Shown in pieces: positions 43,527 to 52,693 of a stretch of DNA of 64,000 bases; positions within the stretch are counted from its first letter, which is position 1; every line of letters begins with the position of its first letter. Source of the stretch: Arthrobacter sp. 24S4-2 (GTDB lineage Bacteria; Actinomycetota; Actinomycetes; Actinomycetales; Micrococcaceae). The DNA lies in assembly GCF_005280255.1 (NCBI RefSeq), contig NZ_CP040018.1:2542001-2606000 (forward strand), in the 5' to 3' direction. The translations under genes were made by a program, and so were the position numbers. A model generated the notes under the pieces. It ran no database searches, was not told the DNA's origin, and saw only the letters and a list, made by a program, of their open reading frames with translations.

Positions 43527-43960
43527 GCGATGTGATCCTGGTGGCAGTGAATGACTCCCGGGCCGCGTTCCGCGCCGCAGAAGTGGCCGTCGACTACGCG
43601 CGGAGGGTAGGCGCAAGCCTGAGGGTCGTGACAGTCAGGGACCCCGGGGCGCTGGACAAGCATCCCGGCGCCATTGACCCGGCCGCCCTGGCGAGACACA
43701 CCGACTTGGCAGCTCAAGCAGCGCTCAGCCATGTTGCCGCGCTGGCAGCGGCGGCAGGAGTGGAAGTATCCTTCAGCCAGCGCTCCGGACGGGTTGCGGC
43801 TGAGATCCTGGCCGAGGCCCGTGAGGTCAAGGCGGCCCTGATAGTGGTCGCCCTGGTGGACCGGCCCGGCAGCGCAACGCCTTATATCGGAAATCACACG
43901 TTGCGGGTTCTGGAGTTCTCGGGTGTCCCCGTGATGGTGGTGCCGCTGCGTGAGGTCTAA
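43523..43960 (+). CDS. Universal stress protein closing the V-ATPase operon
   Basis: 145 residues with the UspA fold (VILVAVNDSRAAFRAAEVAV, ending VLEFSGVPVMVVPLREV). The usual ATP-binding G-2x-G-9x-G(S/T) motif is replaced by DRPGSATPYIGNHTLRVLEF, so it probably does not bind ATP in the standard way. Its ATG overlaps ntpD by four bases, so it is translationally coupled to the ATPase. A role in sensing stress or tuning the ATPase is inferred from that coupling. Confidence 0.85.
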   Translation: MSDVILVAVNDSRAAFRAAEVAVDYARRVGASLRVVTVRDPGALDKHPGAIDPAALARHTDLAAQAALSHVAALAAAAGVEVSFSQRSGRVAAEILAEAREVKAALIVVALVDRPGSATPYIGNHTLRVLEFSGVPVMVVPLREV

Positions 43961-44022
43961 GTGCCCCACGGGCCACTCCTGCCCGAACAGCGCCAGGGCC
44001 GGGCCGCAGACGTAGGTTCGGT

Positions 44023-45363
44023 TCATGCTGCGCCGCGCCGCGGTCCGCGGTGCTGATGCCAGACAAAGGCGAGTCTAAGGGCGGAGATGGAGGCCAGCGA
44101 CACACCGATGAGCAGCAAGGTGGCCCGGTCGTGGAGGCTGAGTTGGATCCCCAGGATGGCCACAGCGCCAAGGCAGGCCACAAACCCGGTGCCGCTGACC
44201 AGTCGGGGCCAGAAGCCCGGCAGGACCCGGGCGGCAAGCAGGTTCGTGGCTCCGAAGACGGCCAGGAAGACCGCCGATCCGAAGGTCAGGAGGACAGTGA
44301 TGTCCGGCAGCATGGCGAAGGCGCCGCCGAACACTGCCAGGAAGACGAGCGCGGTGGCGGGCAGACCGGCCCGGCTTCTTGCAAACGCCGCCGGCAGCTC
44401 CTTTGCCAGTGCAATCTCGTGCATCTGGCGCGCCGTCGAGAACAGCGTGGCGTTGATCGCGGAACTCGCCGCCAGAAGCGCCCCGAGGCTCGCGATCCAG
44501 TATCCCGCTGGCCCGAGGGCCGCCTGGCCCGCCGCGGCGAATGCCACTTCTTTTTGGGCAACGATGACGCTGTCGGAGACCAGCATTTGAGAGCCTACCG
44601 TCACGGTGACGTACACCAGCGTTACGATCGCGACCGAGAGGTAGAGTGCACGTGGCAGTGTCCGGCGTGGCCTCACGAGGTCATCGTAGTCGTAGGAGAG
44701 CAGCTCGAACCCCTCGTAGGCGACGAAGATCGATGCCGACGCTACGATGACACCGGCCAGGCCCTTGTCATCCAACGGGGCAAGCCTCTCCGGGGAGAAG
44801 TGAACGAAGCCGATGGCGGAGATCAGGGCAAGAACCGCGACCTTGGTCAGGACCACGACGTCTTCCGACAGAGCCGATGCGCCCACTCCGCGCAGGTTGA
44901 TCCCCAGAAACACCAGCAGGATCAGGACGGCGAAACCGTTTGCGAACGCTCCCGGCAGACCAAAAGCATGTGCAGCGTAGTGGCCGAAGGTGAAGCCGTA
45001 CACCGCTAAAGCGATCAGATATCCGAACATCAGTAACCACGAGATGTAAGATCCGGCGCGCGGGTACCCGGCATTGTGCAGGTAGACAAAGAGGCCGCCG
45101 GAACGTCCGGCCCGGGCCGAGAGTGCCGCGAAGGAATGCGCGGTCACCATGGCGATGGCCCCGCCGATGATGAAGCTCCCGACGGCGAGGTGTCCGGCAA
45201 GCGCGACGGTCACACCCAGGACGCTGAAGATGCCCCCGCCGATCATGCCTCCGACCGCCATCGCCACCGCATCACGCAAGCGGAGCTTACCCAGCCCCTT
45301 GTCCCGGTGCGCAGCCGTCCTGGGATGGAACGCCGCCTTCGGTGTCAGAGGTCCCGAATTCAT
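44023..45363 (-). CDS. APC-family amino-acid/polyamine permease
   Basis: 446 residues with about 12 membrane segments. TM1 carries the family's broken-helix motif GGMIGGGIFSVLGV, and TM6 reads IVASASIFVAYEGFELLSYD. Start ATG 45363 (MNSGPLTPK) is preferred over an upstream GC-rich leader. It likely exchanges or imports an amino acid with protons; the substrate is unknown. It is convergent with the V-ATPase operon and divergent from a Usp gene at 45492. Confidence 0.88.
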   Translation of the reverse strand: MNSGPLTPKAAFHPRTAAHRDKGLGKLRLRDAVAMAVGGMIGGGIFSVLGVTVALAGHLAVGSFIIGGAIAMVTAHSFAALSARAGRSGGLFVYLHNAGYPRAGSYISWLLMFGYLIALAVYGFTFGHYAAHAFGLPGAFANGFAVLILLVFLGINLRGVGASALSEDVVVLTKVAVLALISAIGFVHFSPERLAPLDDKGLAGVIVASASIFVAYEGFELLSYDYDDLVRPRRTLPRALYLSVAIVTLVYVTVTVGSQMLVSDSVIVAQKEVAFAAAGQAALGPAGYWIASLGALLAASSAINATLFSTARQMHEIALAKELPAAFARSRAGLPATALVFLAVFGGAFAMLPDITVLLTFGSAVFLAVFGATNLLAARVLPGFWPRLVSGTGFVACLGAVAILGIQLSLHDRATLLLIGVSLASISALRLAFVWHQHRGPRRGAA

Positions 45364-45491
45364 GTCGTGCGCCCAATCTCTATGCCGGTGTCGTCCGGCT
45401 GTAGTGCCTGCGCCGACCGTAGCACTGACTCTGAACGGTGCGGGCACGTGAGGGCTAGGATGCTCACTGAGGCCAGTGAAAGGAAAGACAA

Positions 45492-45950
45492 ATGACCAGT
45501 AACAGCGCATTCACGATTGTGGTGGGCTTTGACGGTTCCGAACATTCTCAGACAGCGCTGAACTGGGCTATGGACGAGGCCCGACAGCGCGACGGCCAGC
45601 TTCGCCTGGTCACAGCCTGGAACAAGGCGCGGATGGCCTGGTTTCCGGCTGTGCTGGAAACGGCGGCGGGTGAAATCGCCGCTGAAGAGTCCCCAGAGCA
45701 AATCGCGGGGACCCTTCAGGCTGAGGCGCTGAAGTCCGCTTCAGATGAGGGCGTGACCGCCACCGGGCAGGTCGTTCACAGTGATTCACCGGCGTCAGCA
45801 ATACTCGACGCGGCCCGGAACGCGGATCTTGTAGTCGTTGGCTCCCGCGGGCACGGCGGATTTCCCGGTTTACACCTGGGCTCGGTCACGACCCAGGTCA
45901 TCAGCCACGCACCGTGTCCGGTCCTGGTCGTCCGGCCCAAGGCCACCTGA
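45492..45950 (+). CDS. Universal stress protein, ATP-binding type
   Basis: 152 residues. The Usp fold begins FTIVVGFDGSEHSQTALNWA, and the ATP motif GSRGHGGFPGLHLGSVTTQV is complete, unlike the Usp in the V-ATPase operon. A good AAAGGAAAG-type site precedes ATG 45492. It is divergent from the APC permease and convergent with the CPA1 antiporter. Usp proteins of this class respond to hypoxia, starvation and ion stress; its partner is unknown. Confidence 0.9.
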   Translation: MTSNSAFTIVVGFDGSEHSQTALNWAMDEARQRDGQLRLVTAWNKARMAWFPAVLETAAGEIAAEESPEQIAGTLQAEALKSASDEGVTATGQVVHSDSPASAILDAARNADLVVVGSRGHGGFPGLHLGSVTTQVISHAPCPVLVVRPKAT

Positions 45951-45954
45951 GGCG

Positions 45955-47157
45955 TCAACCGCCGGCAAACCACCGCGGCGTCGGGGGAGGTCGGCTGTCG
46001 AATTGCCTGGCGACGATGACGTCCGTCGAGGAATGGGCCAGGATCGACAGCACAATTACCAGCGCCACGACATGAAAAAGCTCATCGGAGCGTTCCACGC
46101 CTGATTCCAGAACGAGAAGCCCATAGACGACAGAGGCGAACCCTTTCGGGCCGAACCACATAGCCGCGAGCTGTTCCTTGGCCGGCAGCCGCGTTCCGAG
46201 GAAGGAAATCAGCAGAGCCAACGGGCGGGCCACGACGATGGCCAGGACAGCGAAGACCCATCCCGTCCAGGCGATCTCTCCGAACAGGAACGTTGGTGTG
46301 ATCAACGCACCAAACACCAGGATGGCCGCCAGCTTAAGCAGTTCGGACACCAGTTCCCCGAACTGTTCGAATTCCTCCCGGAAGCCCGGGCCCGCGGTAG
46401 CGACCGTGATGCCGGCCGAGAACGCGGCGAGGAAGAGGTTGGCCCCGGTCACCAGGCAGATGGCAAGTACGAGAAGGCCGATGGATACCGCCACCAGTGG
46501 TTGCAGTCCCTTCGTTGCCTTCAAAAAGGGAAGCCGCTCCAGCCAGATGACGACCAGCGGGACCAGGACTCCGATGAGCAGACCCAGGGCGATTTCTTCG
46601 GCCAGAACACCAATGCCAACGTCCATTCCGCCACCGAGGGCCAGCAGCACGAGAACTATGGGCAGGGCCAGCCCGTCATTGAGCCCTGACTCGACGTTGA
46701 GGAGGTGGCGTAGGCGCCCGGGAACTTCCTTACGCCCCACAATGGCTGCCGCGAATACCGGATCGGTGGGTGCCAGCACTGCACCGAGCAAGAAGCACTG
46801 AAGCCAGGGGAGCTCCACAATGTAATGGGCCAGCAGAGCGGTGATAAGAAATGTCAGCGGCAGGCCGAGCAGCAGCGCCCGGCCAGGCAAACGCCACGCC
46901 CTCCGAAGATCGGATATCCCCACTTTCATGCCGTCCGTATACAGGACCGAGAACAGGGCCAGCTGGGCCAGCACCCCGACGACAGGAGTGCCGGGTGTTA
47001 TGGGGACAACTCCGAGAACGCCCTGGCCCAGGACAAAGCCGCCGAGAAGGAACAGCACCGCGGTGGAAAGTACCGTCCGGCTGGCAAGTTCGGAGATGAG
47101 GACACCCAACAGAAGCAGCACCGCAAAAGCAAGAGTGAGCATCGGTATCATCCGCAT
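45955..47157 (-). CDS. CPA1-family Na+(K+)/H+ antiporter
   Basis: 400 residues with about 12 membrane segments. The CPA1 core is clear: LLGAVLAPTDPVFAAAIVGR (TDP motif of TM4) and LLNVESGLNDGLALPIVLVL (ND motif of TM5). These carry the ion-binding aspartates of NhaP-type carriers. No C-terminal cytoplasmic domain follows. It removes sodium or potassium in exchange for protons, and could draw on a gradient made by the V-ATPase 2 kb away. The Usp gene at 47216-47650 lies just upstream on the same strand, 58 bases away, and may be cotranscribed. Confidence 0.9.
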   Translation of the reverse strand: MRMIPMLTLAFAVLLLLGVLISELASRTVLSTAVLFLLGGFVLGQGVLGVVPITPGTPVVGVLAQLALFSVLYTDGMKVGISDLRRAWRLPGRALLLGLPLTFLITALLAHYIVELPWLQCFLLGAVLAPTDPVFAAAIVGRKEVPGRLRHLLNVESGLNDGLALPIVLVLLALGGGMDVGIGVLAEEIALGLLIGVLVPLVVIWLERLPFLKATKGLQPLVAVSIGLLVLAICLVTGANLFLAAFSAGITVATAGPGFREEFEQFGELVSELLKLAAILVFGALITPTFLFGEIAWTGWVFAVLAIVVARPLALLISFLGTRLPAKEQLAAMWFGPKGFASVVYGLLVLESGVERSDELFHVVALVIVLSILAHSSTDVIVARQFDSRPPPTPRWFAGG

Positions 47158-47215
47158 TCCCCCATCTGCTTGGGTGCGTCAGAATTCAGGAGCACAACTG
47201 CTTTGGCGCCAGGAA

Positions 47216-47650
47216 TCAGGTGCTGCTCAAGGGCCGGACAATCAGGACCGGGCAGGGGGCATGGTGGGCGACCTGGCTGGAGACTGATCCGAGCAGCAGC
47301 CCGGCGAATCCTCCGTGTCCCCGGGATCCCACGATGAGCAGGTCCGCGTTTTTGGCAGCGTCCATCAGCGCGGTGGCGGGGGAATCCCGAACGAGCATTC
47401 CCGTGATGTCCACGCCCTCAGCAGCGACGGCGTTCAGCGCGTCGGCCTGGACACGTTCAGCTGCGTGAAAGGAGTCGTTGGTGCCGCTGTCTTCTACCGT
47501 TGACGGCACAGGCGGATAGTGCCAGGCGGTGATGAGGCGGACCTTTCCGTGGCGGATGCGTGCTTCGTCCACGGCCCAGTGAAGGGCTGCGAGCGACTGT
47601 TCGGATCCGTCGACACCGACCACGATCAGGAATGTACCGGCAGCATCCAT
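47216..47650 (-). CDS. Universal stress protein, ATP-binding type
   Basis: 144 residues from ATG 47650, chosen because GAGGGGA lies eight bases upstream; further in-frame ATGs at 47668 and 47725 would add a non-conserved leader. It begins FLIVVGVDGSEQSLAALHWA and has the full ATP motif GSRGHGGFAGLLLGSVSSQV. It resembles the Usp at 45492 over its whole length, so the two flank the CPA1 gene as probable duplicates. Confidence 0.88.
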   Translation of the reverse strand: MDAAGTFLIVVGVDGSEQSLAALHWAVDEARIRHGKVRLITAWHYPPVPSTVEDSGTNDSFHAAERVQADALNAVAAEGVDITGMLVRDSPATALMDAAKNADLLIVGSRGHGGFAGLLLGSVSSQVAHHAPCPVLIVRPLSST

Positions 47651-47956
47651 TCGTCCGTCCCCTCGCATCCGCTGTCCCACGGCATCGGCCAGTGTCAGTC
47701 TGTGCCCGTCGTGGTGAGCGGTCAAGACCCTCCTCCGTGCCGCACCGTACAGGCCGCAGCGGAAGCCCGCTTATTGGAAGCAGCCGTACCCAGATCCCGA
47801 CAGGCTAGTCGTTCGGACGGCATCCACACACGGCAGCTTGGCGGTGAACCGGACGTCCACAGGGACGTCCAGGGTTGCTTCATTCAGTGTTGCTGTCACG
47901 GTTTACGCGTTCTCCCAAATTCCTGTTCATCATTTCGGCGGGTGACCTACCGGACT

Positions 47957-48250
47957 TCACACCGAGGTCCGGTAGGTCACCGGACCGCCCTTCCACGTCA
48001 CTTCCGCGGCTTTCGCCGTGCAGGCGTACACCTCGCCGTCCATCAGTTCCTCGCGGTTCGGGAACCGGATCAACGCCTTCACCGGGACTGCGCCTGCAGC
48101 TGGCTCGCTCCGAACCCACAACACAACCCGAAAACAAATATTCCCATTAGCTTCAGGGCGGTTCTTGGCCTCTGATCTGCTGAAACGCCTAGGGACAGGT
48201 GTTTGAGACCGGCACCTGCCGGCAGCGGCCGTCACCTTCGTGTCATACAC
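47957..48250 (-). CDS. Possible small protein of unknown family
   Basis: About 97 residues if read from GTG 48250. The composition looks natural (FRVVLWVRSEPAAGAVPVKA, then LIRFPNREELMDGEVYACTA). Beta-rich content suggests a small OB- or SH3-like domain. No ribosome site is clear and the frame stays open upstream without family-like sequence, so it may be a 3' remnant. The rest of 47651-48544 holds nothing I can name. Confidence 0.35.
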   Translation of the reverse strand: MYDTKVTAAAGRCRSQTPVPRRFSRSEAKNRPEANGNICFRVVLWVRSEPAAGAVPVKALIRFPNREELMDGEVYACTAKAAEVTWKGGPVTYRTSV

Positions 48251-48544
48251 CTGACTGTCAATTCGTTGCGGCTCTGTAGGGGTCGTTGTTGCTGCCGCGG
48301 ACAATCCGGCTTCGGTGGGGGAGACGAGTGAGGCCACCGAAAGAATCTGAACGGGTCTTCTGCGCGCTAAGCTCGGCTGAAGCCCAGCACTATGGTAGCC
48401 ATCATCCTTGGACGGAGGCGTGAGCAAAGGGTGCACGACTCCCTGCGCCGGGCCGACGGGGGATCCTGACCCCTTTGACCGCGCCGTGCTCCTCGCGGAG
48501 TGTGGCATTCACCATCGCGACCTCACCCGACGGGGAACTTACCG

Positions 48545-49816
48545 ATGAAGGTACTGATCATGACACTGGGGACGCGCGGTGACGTCCAGCCATTCATAGC
48601 GCTGGCACGGGGATTACTCGCTGCCGGGCACGAAGTGGTGCTCACCGCGCCGCAACGGTTCACCGGGTTCGCCGCTGGTCACGGGGTGCCGTTCGCGGGC
48701 GTGGACGACGGCCCGATGCGGTTGATGGACGACCCGGCAATTGCGGGCGCGGTGATAGAGGGCGGTGCGCGCGCCCGGCTACAGCAGGTACGGACCATGC
48801 CGGCTATGTTCACCCAACTGCTGGCCGACTGCTGGGCCGTCGCTTCGCACGGCGCGGGTGCCGGTGCGGATGTCGTGGTGCACAACGGACAGATCATCGC
48901 CGGGCAGCACGTGGCCGAGAAGCTCGGTATCCCGGCGGTGCTGGCTCTGCCGATACCGATGTACGTGCCGACCAAGGAGTTTCCCTGGCCGGGCGTGGGC
49001 ATGCCGTCCTGGCTGCCTGCCGCGGCCAATCGGGCCACGTTCCTGGGGATGAAGGCCCCGGCGGCAATATTCGGCCGGGTCGTCGACCGGTGGCGCGAGG
49101 ACACACTTGGTCTCCCGCGCCGCCGCGGCCGGCACGACCCGCTGCGGCGACCGGACAACGGCCAGGCTCCGGTGCTGCACGCTTTCAGTCCCTCGGTGTT
49201 GCCCCCGCCAGCGGACTGGCCGGTCTCGGTGCACACCACGGGCTACTGGTTCCTTCCGCCATCGGACGAGACGCTGCCGCCGCACGTCGAGGACTTCCTT
49301 CGAGCCGGTGACCCGCCGGTGTTCGTCGGGTTCGGGTCAATGTCCGGCAAGGACCCCGCGCGCACGACCGCCCTGGTCCTGGAGGCCGCACGCCGCGCAG
49401 AGAAACGCCTGATGATCGGCGCGGGCTGGGGCGGACTGGACAGCAGCATGTCAGGTGATGGCGTTCTTGTTGTGGAGGATGTGGACTACCTGAGGTTGTT
49501 CCCGCGTATGGCTGCCGTGGTGCACCACGGGGGCGCAGGCACAGCCGGCACCGCATTTGCCTCCGGACGCCCGCAAGTGGTGTGCCCGTTCGTCGCGGAC
49601 CAGCCGTTTTGGGCTCGGCTGGCACACCACCGCGGTGTCGCTCCCGCACCTCAGCCGCAACGCCACCTCACGGCCGCCGGCCTCGCCTCCGCCATCACCA
49701 CCGCCGCTACAGATTCCGATATGGCACGTGCCGCCCAAGAGTTGGGCCACCGAGTACGCGCCGAGGACGGAATATCTGCAGCGGTGACCGCGCTGGAGCG
49801 CATCGCGGTGCCATAA
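48545..49816 (+). CDS. GT1-family glycosyltransferase (sterol/macrolide glucosyltransferase-like)
   Basis: 423 residues, GT-B fold. The N-terminal domain opens MKVLIMTLGTRGDVQPFIAL, the signature of sterol and YjiC-like transferases. The C-terminal domain holds the nucleotide-sugar site FPRMAAVVHHGGAGTAGTAF with VCPFVADQPFWARL. It attaches a sugar from a UDP- or TDP-donor to a hydrophobic acceptor such as a lipid or antibiotic. ATG 48545 is right at the family start. It stands alone; acceptor unknown. Confidence 0.9.
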   Translation: MKVLIMTLGTRGDVQPFIALARGLLAAGHEVVLTAPQRFTGFAAGHGVPFAGVDDGPMRLMDDPAIAGAVIEGGARARLQQVRTMPAMFTQLLADCWAVASHGAGAGADVVVHNGQIIAGQHVAEKLGIPAVLALPIPMYVPTKEFPWPGVGMPSWLPAAANRATFLGMKAPAAIFGRVVDRWREDTLGLPRRRGRHDPLRRPDNGQAPVLHAFSPSVLPPPADWPVSVHTTGYWFLPPSDETLPPHVEDFLRAGDPPVFVGFGSMSGKDPARTTALVLEAARRAEKRLMIGAGWGGLDSSMSGDGVLVVEDVDYLRLFPRMAAVVHHGGAGTAGTAFASGRPQVVCPFVADQPFWARLAHHRGVAPAPQPQRHLTAAGLASAITTAATDSDMARAAQELGHRVRAEDGISAAVTALERIAVP

Positions 49817-49919
49817 GCGCAGGGGGCTTTGCAGGTGGCCCATTATGCGAGGCCCGAAGACGCGTGCAGGTTAGCCTTGTCGTGAACAGGGATGGATCCT
49901 CGTCGAAAAGGAGACCACC

Positions 49920-50588
49920 ATGCCCGCCCATACTGCTCTCACGCGATCGCTGCTCGCGAGCGGCATCATCGCGGGAGCGATGTTGCCCATCATTGTCGGA
50001 TTTGACGGAGCCACGCGTCAGGGGTACGGCGTGTGGCGCAATGGCGTGAGTCGACTTGGAACCGGAGACGGAGCATGGGTGTTCGCAATCGTGTTCGTAC
50101 TCGGCGGAGCTCTCATCGGACTCTTCGCACTCGGACTTCGGCGCTTGCTGCGATCTGGTCGTGGAGCGACATGGGGTCCCATTGTGATCGCATTGGCCGC
50201 TGTCGGCTTCATCATCGGCGGCCTGGTGCCCACGGATCCCGGGCTGGGTTACCCGCCGGGGGAGCCGCCCACTGCAACGCTTTCCGGGCGAATCCACCAA
50301 GGTGCCGGCACCCTGGTCTTCGGTGGCCTCTCCGCAGCGGCATTTATCCTGGCAAGACGGCTCCGTTCTGATGCTCGAGGGCTGGCGAGCTTCTCGCTCG
50401 TCACCGGCACGCTGATCATCGTTTTCGCGTTTGCGGCCGGGATCGCTTACCGCCTGGATTCGCTCGAGATCTGGCGGCCCGCACCGGCCGGGATCCTCGA
50501 GCAAGTATCGCTCCTCACCGCCTACGGCTGGCTTATCGCAATCGGAATCCACTACTACCGCACCCAATCCGTCGGTGCGAGCACGTAG
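49920..50588 (+). CDS. DUF998-family membrane protein
   Basis: 222 residues with six membrane segments. The first loop (RQGYGVWRNGVSRLGTGDGA) and the FIIGGLVPTDPGLGYPPG region match DUF998 proteins. Their function is unknown. ATG 49920 follows AAAAGGAGA. It is isolated, followed by 146 bases without a clear gene before the convergent transporter. Confidence 0.85.
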   Translation: MPAHTALTRSLLASGIIAGAMLPIIVGFDGATRQGYGVWRNGVSRLGTGDGAWVFAIVFVLGGALIGLFALGLRRLLRSGRGATWGPIVIALAAVGFIIGGLVPTDPGLGYPPGEPPTATLSGRIHQGAGTLVFGGLSAAAFILARRLRSDARGLASFSLVTGTLIIVFAFAAGIAYRLDSLEIWRPAPAGILEQVSLLTAYGWLIAIGIHYYRTQSVGAST

Positions 50589-50734
50589 GCGCACCACCGT
50601 GTCTGGATTCCCCGAGGACCCTTACTACGCCTCTGACGCTTTCGTGGGTTATTCGGACCAAAGCTACAACTAGGGCTGTTTCCTTTCCCCCGACCGGGCA
50701 AGGGCTGCTGCAGACGGTGCTGGCTGTGATGTGG

Positions 50735-52021
50735 TCAGAGGAAGTAGCGCAGCCAGAGGTAGGGCACGCTGAGTCCTATCGTGATTGCTGTGACAATGAG
50801 TCCGTACTTGGTGAACGTCCAGAACGAAATCGGGTGGCCGTTTCGTTTGGCTATTCCGATGACGACGACGTTCGCGCTGGCGCCGACGGCGGTTGCGTTG
50901 CCGCCAAGGTCCGCACCGAGGGCGAGTGACCACCAGAGGGGCTGAGCAGCAGCGCCGCCTGCTTGGACGAGGTCGTTCGTGATCGGGGCGATGGCCGCAA
51001 CGTAGGGGATGTTGTCGATGACGCCCGAGGCCATAGCTGAGCCAATCAAGAGCCAGATGGCTGCGATGCCGTAATCGTCGCCGACGACGGCGGCCGCTGT
51101 CTGTCCGACAGTATCCATGATGCCGAGATTGACCAGGGATCCGACCATGATGAACAGCCCGGCGAAGAACAGCAGGGTTTCCCACTCGACGTCATCGAAA
51201 ACCTTGCGCGGCTCGAGGCGGGCAAGCAGCACCAGCAGACCTGCCCCGAGAAGCGCGACGATGGCCGGTTCGAGTCCGATGATTGGGTGGACGATGAATC
51301 CGAACAGCACCAGGGCCAGGACGACGAGGCTTTTGATCAGCAGTGCCTTTTCGCCGATGGCTTCCCTTTCTTTGAGCGCCATTATTCGTGCCGCTCGATC
51401 CGGGTGGTAACGGAAGGCCGAACGGAACAGGATCCGGCATAGCCCGATGAACACAAGTAGGAGAATCGCTATCAGCGGCGCGAGGTTGATGATGAAATCG
51501 TTGAAAGTCAGCCCGCCCCGGCTGGCGATGATGATGTTTGGAGGATCCCCGATGAGAGTCGAGGTTCCGCCGATGTTGCTGGCCATGCTTTCGGCGATCA
51601 GGAAGGGAACTGCGGGGGCCGCGAGCCGTTCACAGACGAGGAGAGTCACGGGTGCGACTAGCAGGACGGTGGTGACGTTATCGAGGAACGCGGAAAGTAC
51701 TGCCGTGATGACCACGAGCATGACCATGATCTTGAACGGGCGTCCGCGTGCTTTCTTTGCCGCCCAGATGGCGAGAAATTCGAAGAAGCCCGTTTGGCGG
51801 AGGACGCCGACGATGATCATCATGCCCAGGAGCAGGAAAATGACGTTCCAGTCAATTCCGCTGTCCACGGAGAAAAAGATGCCGTGGTCATCCGTAGCGC
51901 CAATAAGAAGCATAGCCGCCGCCCCGCAGAGGGAGGCCGTGAGGCGGGGCACCTTCTCCGTTGCGATCAGGACGTAAGCACCCAGAAAGATCGCCAGGGC
52001 GAGGGCGATCTGCACACTCAT
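50735..52021 (-). CDS. ArsB/NhaD-type ion transporter
   Basis: 428 residues, 11-12 membrane segments. Two inverted signature loops are visible: SAFLDNVTTVLLVAPVTLLV with NIGGTSTLIGDPPNIIIASR, and ASGVIDNIPYVAAIAPITND with ALGADLGGNATAVGASANVV. These define the IT superfamily branch of NhaD and P-protein-like carriers; some move sodium for protons and others arsenite or organic anions. Distance from the ars island (17 kb) and the neighbouring potassium genes favour cation exchange. It overlaps the CBS gene by four bases. Confidence 0.88.
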   Translation of the reverse strand: MSVQIALALAIFLGAYVLIATEKVPRLTASLCGAAAMLLIGATDDHGIFFSVDSGIDWNVIFLLLGMMIIVGVLRQTGFFEFLAIWAAKKARGRPFKIMVMLVVITAVLSAFLDNVTTVLLVAPVTLLVCERLAAPAVPFLIAESMASNIGGTSTLIGDPPNIIIASRGGLTFNDFIINLAPLIAILLLVFIGLCRILFRSAFRYHPDRAARIMALKEREAIGEKALLIKSLVVLALVLFGFIVHPIIGLEPAIVALLGAGLLVLLARLEPRKVFDDVEWETLLFFAGLFIMVGSLVNLGIMDTVGQTAAAVVGDDYGIAAIWLLIGSAMASGVIDNIPYVAAIAPITNDLVQAGGAAAQPLWWSLALGADLGGNATAVGASANVVVIGIAKRNGHPISFWTFTKYGLIVTAITIGLSVPYLWLRYFL

Positions 52022-52506
52022 CCCGTCCTGCCCTCCGGTCCCTTCCCGGCCCAGTAGCCAAGGATGGCGTTGACGACGGAGGGGAGCGTCACGAATGTGG
52101 GAGCGTCCTTGGGCGAACCTTTGACGCGTGCAATCTGTGTGCGGGCATCCACCATGCGGGCTGCGACCTCGATCAGCGTATCGTCAGGCTCGATAGTCAG
52201 CATCCTGCGTACTGTGACGCCGTCGTCGTCCAGTAGTTCCCCGATGGTGCGTTCGTCCAGGCGATCCCACAGCTCTCCGGCGCCTTTCTCATCGAAGACG
52301 CTGGAGAGGGAGGGGTCATCGATGATGTAGTCCGGCACCATGAGCTGAAGGACATCCACGGCTGAAAGGATCGCGGTCGGGGTGCCGGACTCGTTTGCGA
52401 TGACAAGCCCTACCAAGCCGCCCTCGGCGATCAGCCGTCCGGCCTCCACTGCTGTGGTCTCCCGACGGGCAACGGGCAATACGACTTGCAGGTCGGCGGC
52501 ACGCAT
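52018..52506 (-). CDS. CBS-domain protein paired with the ArsB/NhaD transporter
   Basis: 162 residues with two CBS repeats (TAVEAGRLIAEGGLVGLVIA with TPTAILSAVDVLQLMV, and TIEPDDTLIEVAARMVDART). CBS pairs bind adenine nucleotides and gate many transporters. Its stop overlaps the transporter start as ATGA, so the two are translated together and it probably regulates the carrier by energy charge. The second repeat lacks a full C-terminal strand. Confidence 0.85.
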   Translation of the reverse strand: MRAADLQVVLPVARRETTAVEAGRLIAEGGLVGLVIANESGTPTAILSAVDVLQLMVPDYIIDDPSLSSVFDEKGAGELWDRLDERTIGELLDDDGVTVRRMLTIEPDDTLIEVAARMVDARTQIARVKGSPKDAPTFVTLPSVVNAILGYWAGKGPEGRTG

Positions 52507-52693
52507 GGCGACCCTCTCTGCTCGGAAAATTCACAAAGATGCTTCCGCCATAATCGTCGTCGCGAGGACAAAAGCTTGCTTGGCATCGTGTTTCCTTGGC
52601 TGCTGGATTGCCTACAGTCTGCTACCGCCGTCTTTCAGGGGCAAGGTGGAAGCAAGCCTTCGCCTGTCGGCTCGCTTGATCGCGGGCGCGGGG

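Noticed and set aside
50600..50673. Short GTG frame ending in YSDQSYN after the DUF998 gene
   Set aside because: Only 24 codons, no ribosome site and no conserved character.
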